A stretch of DNA of 41,442 nt from the NCBI GenBank assembly GCA_947566705.1, contig CANOLA010000021.1, positions 1-41,442 on the forward strand. Direction: 5' to 3'. The DNA is from an uncultured Lachnospiraceae bacterium. Lineage in GTDB: Bacteria > Bacillota > Clostridia > Lachnospirales > Lachnospiraceae. Each line of letters starts with the position of its first letter. Positions within the stretch are counted from its first letter, which is position 1. The notes beneath the pieces are model-generated. The model worked only from the letters and a program-made list of their open reading frames with translations, had not been told where the DNA came from and made no database searches. Positions 26,365-33,824 of this stretch are shown piece by piece. The position numbers and the translations under genes were made by a program.

Positions 26365-26397
26365 TCTTAAGTATATTATGAATTTTATCTTAAGTAT
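26365..26397. repeat. 10-base direct repeat pair
   Basis: TCTTAAGTAT occurs at 26365-26374 and 26388-26397, 23 bases apart, about two helical turns. Each contains the CTTAAG palindrome. It sits between the 6S RNA and the SpoIID-like gene and could be a regulator site. Confidence 0.6.
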
Positions 26398-26430
26398 CCC
26401 ATGTTATTTTTCTTATGCATAACCCAAAAT

Positions 26431-26601
26431 GCCGGTTCCTGCAATTTAGACTCCTAGCGCATGCTAGGTGGGTGACCGCAGCTTACCTTCTGCCTTCCAC
26501 TGATACGAGGCGGCCTGACATCCAGTAAAATCATATAGGAATCCCGTTTAAAGTAGATGTAGGTTCTAAATAGCAGGAGTTGTCGAACATTCCAGGCTTA
26601 G
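26431..26601 (-). ncRNA. ssrS: 6S RNA (RNA polymerase regulator), Firmicute type
   Basis: A structured RNA in a 540-base gap with no protein gene. The closing stem is long: TCCTGC-T-ATTTAGA near the 5' end pairs with TCTAAAT-T-GCAGGA near the 3' end (13 pairs with one T-T mismatch), with GCCTGG/CCGGC outside. The 5' part has GGAATGTTCGACAAC, similar to the 5' arm of known 6S RNAs; the middle has TTTAAACGGGATTCC and the 3' arm has GCGGTCACCCACCTAGC, both familiar from clostridial 6S RNA. A small hairpin CCTAGC-ATGC-GCTAGG lies in the 3' arm. 6S binds sigma-70-type holoenzyme in stationary phase. The ends are approximate and no database search was run; another structured RNA remains possible. 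Confidence 0.75.
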
Positions 26602-26649
26602 GATTTATCTTTTGTACTCTTTTGTTTTTTCTCTTTTGTAACTGTCTTT

Positions 26650-26678
26650 ATTATACTTTATTATCCCATGAATTTCAA
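26650..26678 (-). promoter_or_regulatory. promoter of the 6S RNA
   Basis: TTGAAA (26678-26673), exactly 17 bases, then TATAAT (26655-26650) on the minus strand. Transcription would start near 26642, about 40 bases before the conserved 5' arm, so 5' processing is likely. Confidence 0.75.
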
Positions 26679-26721
26679 TGATAAATTCTAAGTACATTCT
26701 TCCAAATTTCCCATGGAAAAT

Positions 26722-26844
26722 TTATGTAATTAGAACAAATGTCTGGTAATGGTCACCGGTATAATAAATCAGACCGTCGCTGGAATAAATAATCCGCTCT
26801 GTTCCCCTTTCCAGGGCACCCAAAGTATTAATGTCACATTCTTA
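26722..26844 (-). pseudogene. stop-separated catalytic end of a barnase-type ribonuclease
   Basis: Directly after the TAA (26844-26842) that ends the Ig-like protein, the same frame continues for 39 codons to a second TAA at 26724-26722. It reads E-C-D-I-N, then ERIIYSSDGLIYYTGDHYQTF. This matches the second half of barnase (READIN...DRILYSSDWLIYKTTDHYQTF), including the catalytic Glu, Arg and His. The stop is in frame, so one base change (TAT to TAA) explains it rather than a frameshift. This segment has no start of its own and would be made only by read-through. Confidence 0.8.
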
Positions 26845-27603
26845 ATAAATACGTTCTTTTGTATGGTCCAGTTTATTTTCAAAATCCCTGTATACATCTC
26901 CTCCAATACATTTATATTTTGCATACGGCAAAAGCGAACCTCCGCTCCATCCCAGATTCTGTGCTTCTGTTTTTGTAATAAAATTTGCCGGAAGCTTTCC
27001 GTATGTACGCAGATATTCTGCGACCTTTTCCCTGCTGGTATAAATACCGTCCTCTGTTATGGCATCGCTTTCCCCGGATAAGACATGCACGGTACAGGAA
27101 TAGCTTTTCCCGCCGCATCTGGCAGTAATAACTGCAGTCCCGACCGATTTTGCCTCAATAGTTCCATTTTCGCAAAAAGCAATCTTCTGGTTTGAAGAAA
27201 ACCATGCAGTCTTAAATGCTGCATTTTTTAATATAATAGTTTCTTTTGTTCCATAATTAATTGTCAGCTCAGTTTTACTTAAATAAGTCTTTTGTACCTT
27301 TACTTTACACTGGTAAGTCCTGCCGGCACATTTTGCAGTAATAACCGCAGTTCCGCCCTTTTTTGCCTTAACTTTCCCTTTCTGGGAAACTGTGGCGACA
27401 CTTTTGTTTTTCGATTTCCAGGATACATTCTGCTTTGCATTTTTTAGCTTTAGCTGGTATGCCTGCCCCTCTTTTAAGGTTAGGGAAGTTTTATTTAATG
27501 CGGGCTTTACAGCTGCGGAAGCATCAGGTATAAAACGAATCACAAGAATCAGTGCCAGAAAAAACATAAAGAATTTTTTTATTGAATATTTTTGAATACG
27601 CAT
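26842..27603 (-). CDS. secreted Ig-like (Big_2) protein with N-terminal half of a barnase-like RNase
   Basis: The start is ATG 27603, with AGGAGG nine bases upstream; the ATG at 27612 abuts the Shine-Dalgarno. The 253-residue product has a signal peptide (about residues 8-30, ending ASAAV) and two bacterial Ig-like domains: KPALNKTSLTLKEGQAYQLK to KVKVQ, and LSKTELTINYGTKETIILK to VHVLSG. Then comes a segment matching the front half of barnase: EKVAEYLRTYGKLPANFITK, TEAQNLGW and IGGDVYRDFENKL. It ends at TAA in place of a Tyr codon, just before the catalytic Glu, so the product as read lacks all catalytic residues. No barstar-like inhibitor gene was seen nearby. It is probably a nonsense-inactivated secreted ribonuclease, perhaps once a toxin. 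Confidence 0.8.
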   Translation of the reverse strand: MRIQKYSIKKFFMFFLALILVIRFIPDASAAVKPALNKTSLTLKEGQAYQLKLKNAKQNVSWKSKNKSVATVSQKGKVKAKKGGTAVITAKCAGRTYQCKVKVQKTYLSKTELTINYGTKETIILKNAAFKTAWFSSNQKIAFCENGTIEAKSVGTAVITARCGGKSYSCTVHVLSGESDAITEDGIYTSREKVAEYLRTYGKLPANFITKTEAQNLGWSGGSLLPYAKYKCIGGDVYRDFENKLDHTKERIY

Positions 27604-27627
27604 AGAACTCATCCTCCTTTCCTGTAT

Positions 27628-27660
27628 AAAAATCAGGAGAACACCTTAGTGTCCTCCTGA
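27628..27660 (-). terminator. terminator of pckA
   Basis: TCAGGAGGACAC pairs with GTGTTCTCCTGA around TAAG (one G-T pair), followed by TTTTT on the minus strand. It lies 15 bases past the pckA stop. Confidence 0.88.
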
Positions 27661-27674
27661 ATGAATAAACCGTA

Positions 27675-29393
27675 TTATGACAGAGCGTCAACTAACTTCT
27701 TAAGAGCTGCAAGAGCCTCATCCGGAAGCTTGTCATAACCTTCCTTCTTAACTGCGAAATCTTCCACAGCCTTTACACGGTTCTCCATTGCATTCTTAAG
27801 GGCAGCCTTGTACTCTGCATTGTTAAGATCCGGATTAAAGTCAGCAGACTTTCCTGACCAGTCATACATAATCTCGATATCCTCGAAATTGCCCCACTTC
27901 TCGAACTTAGCCTTTCCTTCAACGATTGTCTCTAAGATTCCGAGTGTATCGGCAGGCTTACACTTCGTTCCCATGAAATCACCGGTATTAACAATATAGC
28001 AGTCTACATTCTTCTCTTCTACCAGCTTCTTGAACTTCTCATAGTCATTTACCAGCGGATAGGTTCTGAACGGGTTTGCATACGGTACGATACGAAGCGC
28101 ATTCAGGTCTGTTCCTGCTGCCACACGCTCTGCTGTGGATGTCTTTGTTGCAAGTGTTGCACCCATAACGGAAGCAAGGGCTGCTCCCTTAAGCTTAATT
28201 ACCGGCGGAATGGTCGGATCTTTCATAATCCAGAAAATTGCATTAACCGGGGCATCAATCTTATCCACACGGTTTGGAGACCATAACTTGGACTTGATTG
28301 CCCGTCCGTTACCATTACGGATATCCTCTGTCACAAGCTGGATCTTTCCGTTCTCATCCAGGGTTGCAGAACAGTTCTGTGCTGTCAGCAGATATTCGTT
28401 ATCCGGGCATCCGGTAGGATAATCTGCTGTCTTGTCAAAGTAGGTCGGCTCAAGTGCGATGGATGCGCAGGTATCTGTATTGATAATGAACGCGTCATCA
28501 TGAAGTACCTTGATACCACCGAATGAATCATATTTTCCGCCGTGCTTTGCATGTGTAAGGGTTGACTTACCGGAGCCTGAAAGACCATATACGGAAGCAA
28601 CGAATTTCTTTCCGCCCTCCAGGGAGTATTCCTTCTGTCCGCCGTGGCAGGATGCATAACCATTACGGTTTGCAAGAGCCCATGCCATAGTAAGGGTTCC
28701 TTTCTTGTGCTCACCGAAATATCTCATACCAAGAATTGCTGCGCAGTTTTCATTGGTATCGAAGTAGCAGAGGGTAAGCGGGTCGCTTAAGCAGCTGTAA
28801 TCAACATCCGGTGCATCATGCGGTGCCCACTGCGGGTCGGAGAAAATATAGATATCCGGCTCGTTTCCGTCTGCAATCGGCTTGGAACTCTTATACATCT
28901 TTACATATTCATCAGACATATACTGGAAATTTAACATCCAGTTGTAAAGAATGTTTTCTTCTCCTTCCGGAATCAGAAGATGTGCCTTAACCATGAATTC
29001 AGGATCCAGTCCGATGAAGCACTCTGCATGGTAAAGGGTTTTCCAGCGGGTCTCATATACCGCATCCATAACCACCTTGTCCAGCTTGGCATCATCCACG
29101 CCCGGCTCACCTTTAATTCGGCGTGCTGCTGCGTAGCGTCCGGTAACTGCACCATCGTTGAATAAAAGAACCTTGGCATCCTTTTCAAGACCAAATGTCT
29201 CGCCATCCTTGACCGGCATATCGGTTACGATGGTTCCCGGTGAATTCTTTGCCAGCTCGTAAGCTTCTTTTAAGGTATTTACCTTTACTACATTGTTGCC
29301 GTAAAAAGCGGCCTCGATGATGGAACGGGTTTTGGAAAAACCAACTTTGCCAGCACCGATTTCATTCAGCGGATAATACGCTTTTGTTGCCAT
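27675..29393 (-). CDS. pckA: phosphoenolpyruvate carboxykinase (ATP type)
   Basis: Interconverts oxaloacetate + ATP and PEP + ADP + CO2; in fermenting anaerobes it often runs towards oxaloacetate. The 572-residue protein has the PCK kinase-1a P-loop VYGLSGSGKSTLTH (about 268-281), and a downstream FGGIKVLHDDAFIINTD segment with the metal-binding Asp pair (kinase-2). A conserved early part contains EPDIYIFSDPQWAPHD, and a later ALEPTYFDKTADYPTGCPDNEYLLTAQN. A late SVMGATLATKTSTAERV-type segment follows. It is somewhat longer than E. coli PckA (540) and diverged, but the ATP-type domain order is clear. AAGGAGG precedes the ATG. It is a single-gene transcript with promoter and terminator. Confidence 0.9.
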   Translation of the reverse strand: MATKAYYPLNEIGAGKVGFSKTRSIIEAAFYGNNVVKVNTLKEAYELAKNSPGTIVTDMPVKDGETFGLEKDAKVLLFNDGAVTGRYAAARRIKGEPGVDDAKLDKVVMDAVYETRWKTLYHAECFIGLDPEFMVKAHLLIPEGEENILYNWMLNFQYMSDEYVKMYKSSKPIADGNEPDIYIFSDPQWAPHDAPDVDYSCLSDPLTLCYFDTNENCAAILGMRYFGEHKKGTLTMAWALANRNGYASCHGGQKEYSLEGGKKFVASVYGLSGSGKSTLTHAKHGGKYDSFGGIKVLHDDAFIINTDTCASIALEPTYFDKTADYPTGCPDNEYLLTAQNCSATLDENGKIQLVTEDIRNGNGRAIKSKLWSPNRVDKIDAPVNAIFWIMKDPTIPPVIKLKGAALASVMGATLATKTSTAERVAAGTDLNALRIVPYANPFRTYPLVNDYEKFKKLVEEKNVDCYIVNTGDFMGTKCKPADTLGILETIVEGKAKFEKWGNFEDIEIMYDWSGKSADFNPDLNNAEYKAALKNAMENRVKAVEDFAVKKEGYDKLPDEALAALKKLVDALS

Positions 29394-29452
29394 AAAACAT
29401 GTCCTCCTTAAACTATAATTATAGGATTTTACCTAAATATTCCATAGTAAAT

Positions 29453-29480
29453 ATCATACACTATGTTATTTTTTTGTCAA
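29453..29480 (-). promoter_or_regulatory. pckA promoter
   Basis: A perfect TTGACA (29480-29475), a 16-base spacer rich in A, and TATGAT (29458-29453) on the minus strand, about 60 bases before the pckA start. Confidence 0.75.
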
Positions 29481-29485
29481 TCTTT

Positions 29486-29830
29486 TTAGGGAAAATATTT
29501 TTTTTTCGCCGTTTTCATCTGATGGGAAAACCCTGCCAGGGCAATTAAAAATACGAAAAGCTCCATCAGTCCCCATATGCGTCCCACGGCAATCACCCCG
29601 GTGTCACAAAGTACCTCAAACACGCCGGTTGCCGCTGCCACCACCCCGAACAGAAACATGGGCGGTATGATGTCCTTTAAATATTCTGCAGTTTTCCTGC
29701 ACTTTCCTATTTCATTCTCGGACAGGACAAGCGGACTGATTTTTCCGGTTTTCTTCATATAAACTGCCACAACTGCCAGATAAATGCCAACGCAGGCAAT
29801 TGCAATATCCATAAGCAGAACTGATTTCAT
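29486..29830 (-). CDS. small membrane protein, three to four helices
   Basis: Function unknown. The start is ATG 29830 with AGGAG seven bases upstream; a GTG two codons earlier abuts the Shine-Dalgarno. The 114-residue protein has membrane segments near residues 3-24, 51-73 and 77-98, with a Lys-rich tail (HQMKTAKKKYFP). It resembles in size and layout small Firmicute membrane proteins of the DUF3784 type, but I could not assign it with confidence. It lies just upstream of the pckA promoter on the same strand; its stop and the pckA -35 element are only about 5 bases apart. Confidence 0.55.
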   Translation of the reverse strand: MKSVLLMDIAIACVGIYLAVVAVYMKKTGKISPLVLSENEIGKCRKTAEYLKDIIPPMFLFGVVAAATGVFEVLCDTGVIAVGRIWGLMELFVFLIALAGFSHQMKTAKKKYFP

Positions 29831-29966
29831 ATGCACTCTCCTTCTTCTGTGCTGTAATGCCCTTTTTCAGGCATTACCTGCACTTTTATTTCAAATCCCA
29901 ATAATTATTCTACCACTTCTTCCGCCGGTATGGAAATATTTTTTCGGCAAATTCAGGCAAAATGGA

Positions 29967-29995
29967 TTGAAAAAGACATGACAATATAGTAAAAT
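29967..29995 (+). promoter_or_regulatory. promoter of the CheY-like/CheX-like pair
   Basis: TTGAAA (29967-29972), a 17-base spacer and TAAAAT (29990-29995). The -10 hexamer ends about 30 bases before the start codon. Confidence 0.7.
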
Positions 29996-30025
29996 GTACG
30001 TATACACGAAAAAGGAGCGACAAAT

Positions 30026-30403
30026 ATGAATATCAATGAGCTGACAATCTTAATCTGTGATGATTCGATACTGGCAAGAAAACAAATCAAAGACATCCTG
30101 TCTACTCTCGGTACTCCTGTCTTTGCTGAAGCAACAGACGGCCAGGGAGCCGTTGACAAATACAAAGAGATTAAGCCGGATCTTGTTTTTCTTGATATTG
30201 TAATGCCAAAGAAAGACGGAAACGCTGCAATCCAGGAGATCATGGAATTCGACCCTGACGCAACCATTATCATCGCCTCTTCCGTTGGAACACAGTCACA
30301 GCTGAAAAGCGCCATTGAGGCTGGTGCCAGGGACTTTGTCCAGAAGCCTTTAGATAAAAACCAGGTTCTTACTATTGTAAATAATTTCCTCGAAGGGAGA
30401 TAA
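30026..30403 (+). CDS. CheY-like single-domain response regulator
   Basis: A 125-residue receiver domain with no output domain. Phosphorylation-site residues are in place: Asp12-Asp13 (CDDS), Asp57 (VFLDIVMP), Ser85 or Ser86 (IASSVG) and Lys107 (VQKPLD). It has a strong AAAGGAG before the ATG. It lies 3 bases upstream of the CheX-like protein, so the two are translationally linked. A receiver and a CheX-type phosphatase in one operon suggest a local phosphorylation switch in chemotaxis or another signalling path; no kinase gene is adjacent. Confidence 0.9.
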   Translation: MNINELTILICDDSILARKQIKDILSTLGTPVFAEATDGQGAVDKYKEIKPDLVFLDIVMPKKDGNAAIQEIMEFDPDATIIIASSVGTQSQLKSAIEAGARDFVQKPLDKNQVLTIVNNFLEGR

Positions 30404-30406
30404 TAT

Positions 30407-31303
30407 ATGTACACACAATTTTTTGGCAACTATCTGCTTGCAAACGGTTATGTTACGCAGGAACAGCTTTTTTCCGCCATGCGGCGTCAGGCAGACAAAC
30501 ACATCAAACTTGGAACCATCGCAATGCATGCCGGTTACATGACAGCTTCAGAAGTGGATACGGTCTATATCCGGCAGACACATGAAGACCGTAAGTTTGG
30601 CGAACTTGCAATTGAGGAAGGATTTCTTTCCAATGAACAGACCATTGAACTTTTAAGGCTTCAGGTTCCTGATTTTCTCGGACTTGGACAGGTTTTTCTG
30701 GATGACGGAATTCTTACCAACACAGAATTTGAAAATATTCTGGCTGACTACCGTTCCCAGAACGAACTGGTTGATCTGGATATGCTGATTGAGGAACCGG
30801 AAGCTATTACAAAGCTTTTTGAAAATTTCCTCATCGTTGCTGAAACACCGATTACCCATAACGGACATATGTTTACCGAACTGCTCTTCAACAACTTTGT
30901 CCGCTTTGTCGGAGAGGATTACACACCTATTACCGTTGAGGAACTTACCGAGTTTCCGGCGGAATGCTGCGTAAAACAGGAAATCAAAGGAAATTACTCC
31001 ATTGTAACTTATCTGGCAATGGATGAAGAAACGGCAATTGCTTTTGCTTCCCGTTATGCTGAAGAGAATTTTGAAGCATATGATGAATATGTACAGGCTT
31101 CCCTGGAAGACTTTTTAAATTTACATAACGGTCTTTTTATTGTTAATGTTTCCAATGATTCTTCCACAGAGCTTTCCATTGGAACACCGGAGCATGTTGA
31201 AGAACCGCTTCTGCTCTTTGACCATGTGACCTATCATTTTCCAATTCTGTATACTTTTGGAACCGTGCATTTTCTTATCGAAGCTGTCAAGCTTGACGAT
31301 TAA
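30407..31303 (+). CDS. two-domain signalling protein: MshEN-like repeats plus CheX-like domain
   Basis: The 298-residue protein has two parts. The first 130 residues hold three related segments (LLANGYVTQEQLFSAM; FGELAIEEGFLSNEQTIELL; LGQVFLDDGILTNTEFENIL), spaced like the MshEN fold, a c-di-GMP-binding module of pilus and secretion ATPases. The C-terminal part (about 140-298) has the CheX/CheC-type layout, ending EASLEDFLNLHNGLFIVNVSNDSSTELSI-like sequence near residues 225-260 with the Glu and Asn of the CheX phosphatase motif (ExxN) recognisable. It is co-transcribed with the CheY-like gene and likely dephosphorylates it. The fusion of a putative nucleotide sensor to a CheX domain is unusual. 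The domain calls are by eye. Confidence 0.65.
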   Translation: MYTQFFGNYLLANGYVTQEQLFSAMRRQADKHIKLGTIAMHAGYMTASEVDTVYIRQTHEDRKFGELAIEEGFLSNEQTIELLRLQVPDFLGLGQVFLDDGILTNTEFENILADYRSQNELVDLDMLIEEPEAITKLFENFLIVAETPITHNGHMFTELLFNNFVRFVGEDYTPITVEELTEFPAECCVKQEIKGNYSIVTYLAMDEETAIAFASRYAEENFEAYDEYVQASLEDFLNLHNGLFIVNVSNDSSTELSIGTPEHVEEPLLLFDHVTYHFPILYTFGTVHFLIEAVKLDD

Positions 31304-31307
31304 AAGA

Positions 31308-31333
31308 AACCCCCGCTGAACTCAGCGGGGGTT
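31308..31333. terminator. bidirectional terminator between the CheX-like gene and thrC
   Basis: AACCCCCGCTGA pairs with TCAGCGGGGGTT around a very short loop, with an A-rich flank on one side and TTTTG on the other. It lies 4 bases after the CheX-like stop and 13 bases before the thrC stop. Confidence 0.9.
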
Positions 31334-31346
31334 TTGTTATTCCTTT

Positions 31347-32837
31347 TTATTTTACTTTTAAAAACTCTTTTACCACTTCCAGCATATCTTCCACTTCACA
31401 CACCACGTCATGAAGTACCGGTGCGTTCCTGATTTCCTCAATTGCCCGTGGAATTTTTACACGTCCGATTTTTGACAGTTCGTCTGCCAGTTCAAAATCA
31501 TCCATTTTGTCGTATTCCGGATTAATTGCAGTCATCACACTTCTTGTAAATTTAAACGGACTTGCTGTACTTGCAATCACAGTTTTTGTCTGGTCTTTTG
31601 TATCCGCCTGGTATTTATGGAATACAGCGGACGCTACTGCTGTATGCGTATCAATAATATATCCGCAGTCCTCATAAATCTTTTTAATTGCTGCCGCAGT
31701 CTCCTCTTCACTGGCATAGTTTCCATAGAAACCGGAAAGCTGCGCGCGCATTTCCTCTGTAATCTCATATCTGCCTTCGTTTGCAAGCGCTTCCATCAGC
31801 TTTTTGTTCTTTTCGGCATCATTTCCGGCAATCCGGTAAATAAGCCGCTCAAGATTGGAAGAAATTAGAATATCCATGGACGGGGAACTTGTCAGGATAA
31901 AATCACGGTTTTTATCGTATGCCCCGGTTTGGAAGAAATCAACAAGGACTTTATTTTCATTGGATGCACAGATTAACTTTGCAATTGGAAGTCCCATATT
32001 CTTAGCATAAAAAGCTGCCAGAATATTACCAAAGTTTCCGGTTGGCACAACCACATTGATTTTCTCATCCTTTGCAACCACGCCTTTTTTGTATAATTTT
32101 GCATAGGCATACACATAATATGCCACCTGCGGAATCAGACGTCCAATGTTAATGGAATTGGCTGATGAAAACTGGAATCCGGCTGCATCCAGCTCTGCGG
32201 CAAGCGCACTGTCGTTAAACATCTTTTTGACCCCTGTCTGCGCCTGGTCAAAGTTCCCATTGATCCCAACTACAAATGTATTGTCCCCTTTCTGGGTTAC
32301 CATCTGCTTTTCCTGAATCGGACTTACCCCGTTCTTTGGATAGAATACAATGATCTTTGTCCCCTCTACTCCGGCGAAACCTGCAAGTGCGGCCTTTCCG
32401 GTATCACCGGAGGTGGCTGTTAAAATAACAATATCATTTTTCACATTGTTCTTTTTTGCAGAGGTAATCAGAAGATGCGGGAGAATCGAAAGCGCCATAT
32501 CCTTAAATGCAATGGTCGGCCCGTGAAACAGCTCAAGGTAATTCGCATTGTCTGCTTCTGTAATCGGCACAATCTCTTCTGTGTCAAATTTACTGTCATA
32601 TGCCCTGCGGATGCAGTCCTTTAATTCTTCTTCGGTAAAATCCGTGAAAAAACGGCTCATAACCGCGTAGGCAGTTTCCTGGTAGTTCATATCTGCCAGT
32701 TCTTCGATACTGATATCCAGCGACGGAATGGTCTCCGGTACAAACAGCCCCCCGTCGTCTGCAAGCCCCTTTAAAATTGCGGCGGATGCAGTCATTTTTA
32801 TTTTGTCATTTCTGGTACTTGAATACATTAAATCCAT
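31347..32837 (-). CDS. thrC: threonine synthase
   Basis: Pyridoxal-phosphate enzyme making threonine from O-phosphohomoserine. The 496-residue protein has the long form typical of threonine synthases of plants, fungi and many anaerobes, with MDLMYSSTRNDKIKMTASAAIL at the start, HGPTIAFKDMALSILP (about 104-119, the PLP-binding Lys in FKD), TATSGDTGKAALAG (about 139-152), and VVVPTGNFGNILAAFYAKNMG near 263. The C-terminal part ends with a conserved DDFELADELSKIGRVKIP segment. AGGAAG precedes the ATG. It stands alone under its own strong promoter; no thrB or hom is adjacent. Confidence 0.94.
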   Translation of the reverse strand: MDLMYSSTRNDKIKMTASAAILKGLADDGGLFVPETIPSLDISIEELADMNYQETAYAVMSRFFTDFTEEELKDCIRRAYDSKFDTEEIVPITEADNANYLELFHGPTIAFKDMALSILPHLLITSAKKNNVKNDIVILTATSGDTGKAALAGFAGVEGTKIIVFYPKNGVSPIQEKQMVTQKGDNTFVVGINGNFDQAQTGVKKMFNDSALAAELDAAGFQFSSANSINIGRLIPQVAYYVYAYAKLYKKGVVAKDEKINVVVPTGNFGNILAAFYAKNMGLPIAKLICASNENKVLVDFFQTGAYDKNRDFILTSSPSMDILISSNLERLIYRIAGNDAEKNKKLMEALANEGRYEITEEMRAQLSGFYGNYASEEETAAAIKKIYEDCGYIIDTHTAVASAVFHKYQADTKDQTKTVIASTASPFKFTRSVMTAINPEYDKMDDFELADELSKIGRVKIPRAIEEIRNAPVLHDVVCEVEDMLEVVKEFLKVK

Positions 32838-32908
32838 TGTTCTTCCTCGTTTTTAAAAATTTAAACTGTAACGTTTGATATTTTATTCTCTTTTTGTACT
32901 TCCCGTTC

Positions 32909-32937
32909 ATTATAGAAAAAAAAACAAGTGGTGTCAA
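32909..32937 (-). promoter_or_regulatory. thrC promoter, perfect consensus
   Basis: TTGACA (32937-32932), 17 bases including nine T residues, and TATAAT (32914-32909) on the minus strand. Both hexamers are exact consensus, so thrC is expected to be strongly transcribed unless repressed. It lies about 12 bases from the divergent AP2-gene promoter. Confidence 0.85.
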
Positions 32938-32945
32938 TTAAATTA

Positions 32946-32991
32946 TGGTATAATAAGCAAAGAACGCTTGTTATAATAAACAAAAGGCGTT
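32946..32991 (+). promoter_or_regulatory. promoter and imperfect palindrome of the AP2-protein gene
   Basis: TGGTATAAT (32946-32954) is an extended -10. Just downstream an imperfect palindrome AACGCTTGTT...AACAAAAGGCGTT (32963-32991) surrounds a second TATAAT (32972-32977). Its place over the start of transcription suggests an operator, perhaps for self-control; the regulator is not known. Confidence 0.5.
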
Positions 32992-33020
32992 TATCAATCA
33001 TTAACTAAGGAGAATCAACC

Positions 33021-33824
33021 ATGAAACCAGGCGTCTATCCTGCAGTCCGAACCAACGGAAGCGCTTACTTCCGTTCCAGCATCACCTTCCGCGGAAAACA
33101 TATCAGTCTTGGCAGCTATGATACGGAAGATGAGGCTCACAGTGCCTATACAGACGCCTCCCGGATTTTAAACTGTGAACTGTCCATTGATGATGCATTT
33201 GAACAGTTCCAGACCATTCCATTTGACAAACTGGTTTCCCTTATTAATTTCCGGGATAACAATATGTATATACCAAATCCCATCTATCTGCAGAAACACC
33301 ATTTCAGTTATTATCTGGATACCAGCCGGGAGCTGAAGTTTGATATTGACGACCTGTTTTATTACAGTGAACACAAAATTCTCCAGCGAAAGGGGCATCT
33401 TTATGTCAACGACTACGGCATGCAGGTTACCATACAGAGCCGCTATGGGATTAAAAGCCATGCCGTCTGCGGACGGGATTACCGTTTTGTCAACGGTGAT
33501 ACGAATGATTACCGTTATTCAAATATCGAAGTCATCAACCCTTACTTCGGTGTGGCACGGTTTGAAAAGGCCGGACAGTTCTGCTACCGGGTACGGATTC
33601 ATATTAATGGAAATTACACCATTGGCACTTACCATGACGAAATCCGCGCTGCCATCGCCTACAACAAAGCTGTTGATATGGCAAAACAGGCAGGCATACA
33701 GAAAGAATTTCCTGAAAACTACATTGAAAGTCTTTCTGCACGGGAATACGCGGATCTCTATATCGGAGTAAAAATCTCTCCCAGATATATTCAGTTTCTG
33801 GAAAGCCTTAACGGTTCTGGTTAA
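33021..33824 (+). CDS. two-AP2-domain protein with degenerate HNH core
   Basis: A 267-residue protein with an AP2-like DNA-binding domain at each end. The first is [20 protein letters not shown] to [18 protein letters not shown] (residues 4-53). The second is [20 protein letters not shown] to [20 protein letters not shown] (about 175-224). Between them, [27 protein letters not shown] looks like the last part of an HNH homing endonuclease, but the usual paired His and Asn residues (HHxxGN) are missing. Mobile AP2-HNH endonucleases commonly have this order. A domesticated DNA-binding protein is the best guess. AAGGAG precedes the ATG. It overlaps the convergent leuD by 17 bases. No intron or mobile element was seen. 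Confidence 0.65.
   Translation: MKPGVYPAVRTNGSAYFRSSITFRGKHISLGSYDTEDEAHSAYTDASRILNCELSIDDAFEQFQTIPFDKLVSLINFRDNNMYIPNPIYLQKHHFSYYLDTSRELKFDIDDLFYYSEHKILQRKGHLYVNDYGMQVTIQSRYGIKSHAVCGRDYRFVNGDTNDYRYSNIEVINPYFGVARFEKAGQFCYRVRIHINGNYTIGTYHDEIRAAIAYNKAVDMAKQAGIQKEFPENYIESLSAREYADLYIGVKISPRYIQFLESLNGSG

Noticed and set aside
26431-26601. Riboswitch (such as FMN or TPP type) controlling the SpoIID-like gene
   Set aside because: The conserved core sequences of those riboswitches were not found; the closing stem and conserved pieces fit 6S RNA better.
26842-26844. Frameshift in the barnase-like gene
   Set aside because: The remaining barnase sequence is in the same frame after the TAA, so it is a nonsense codon, not a shift.
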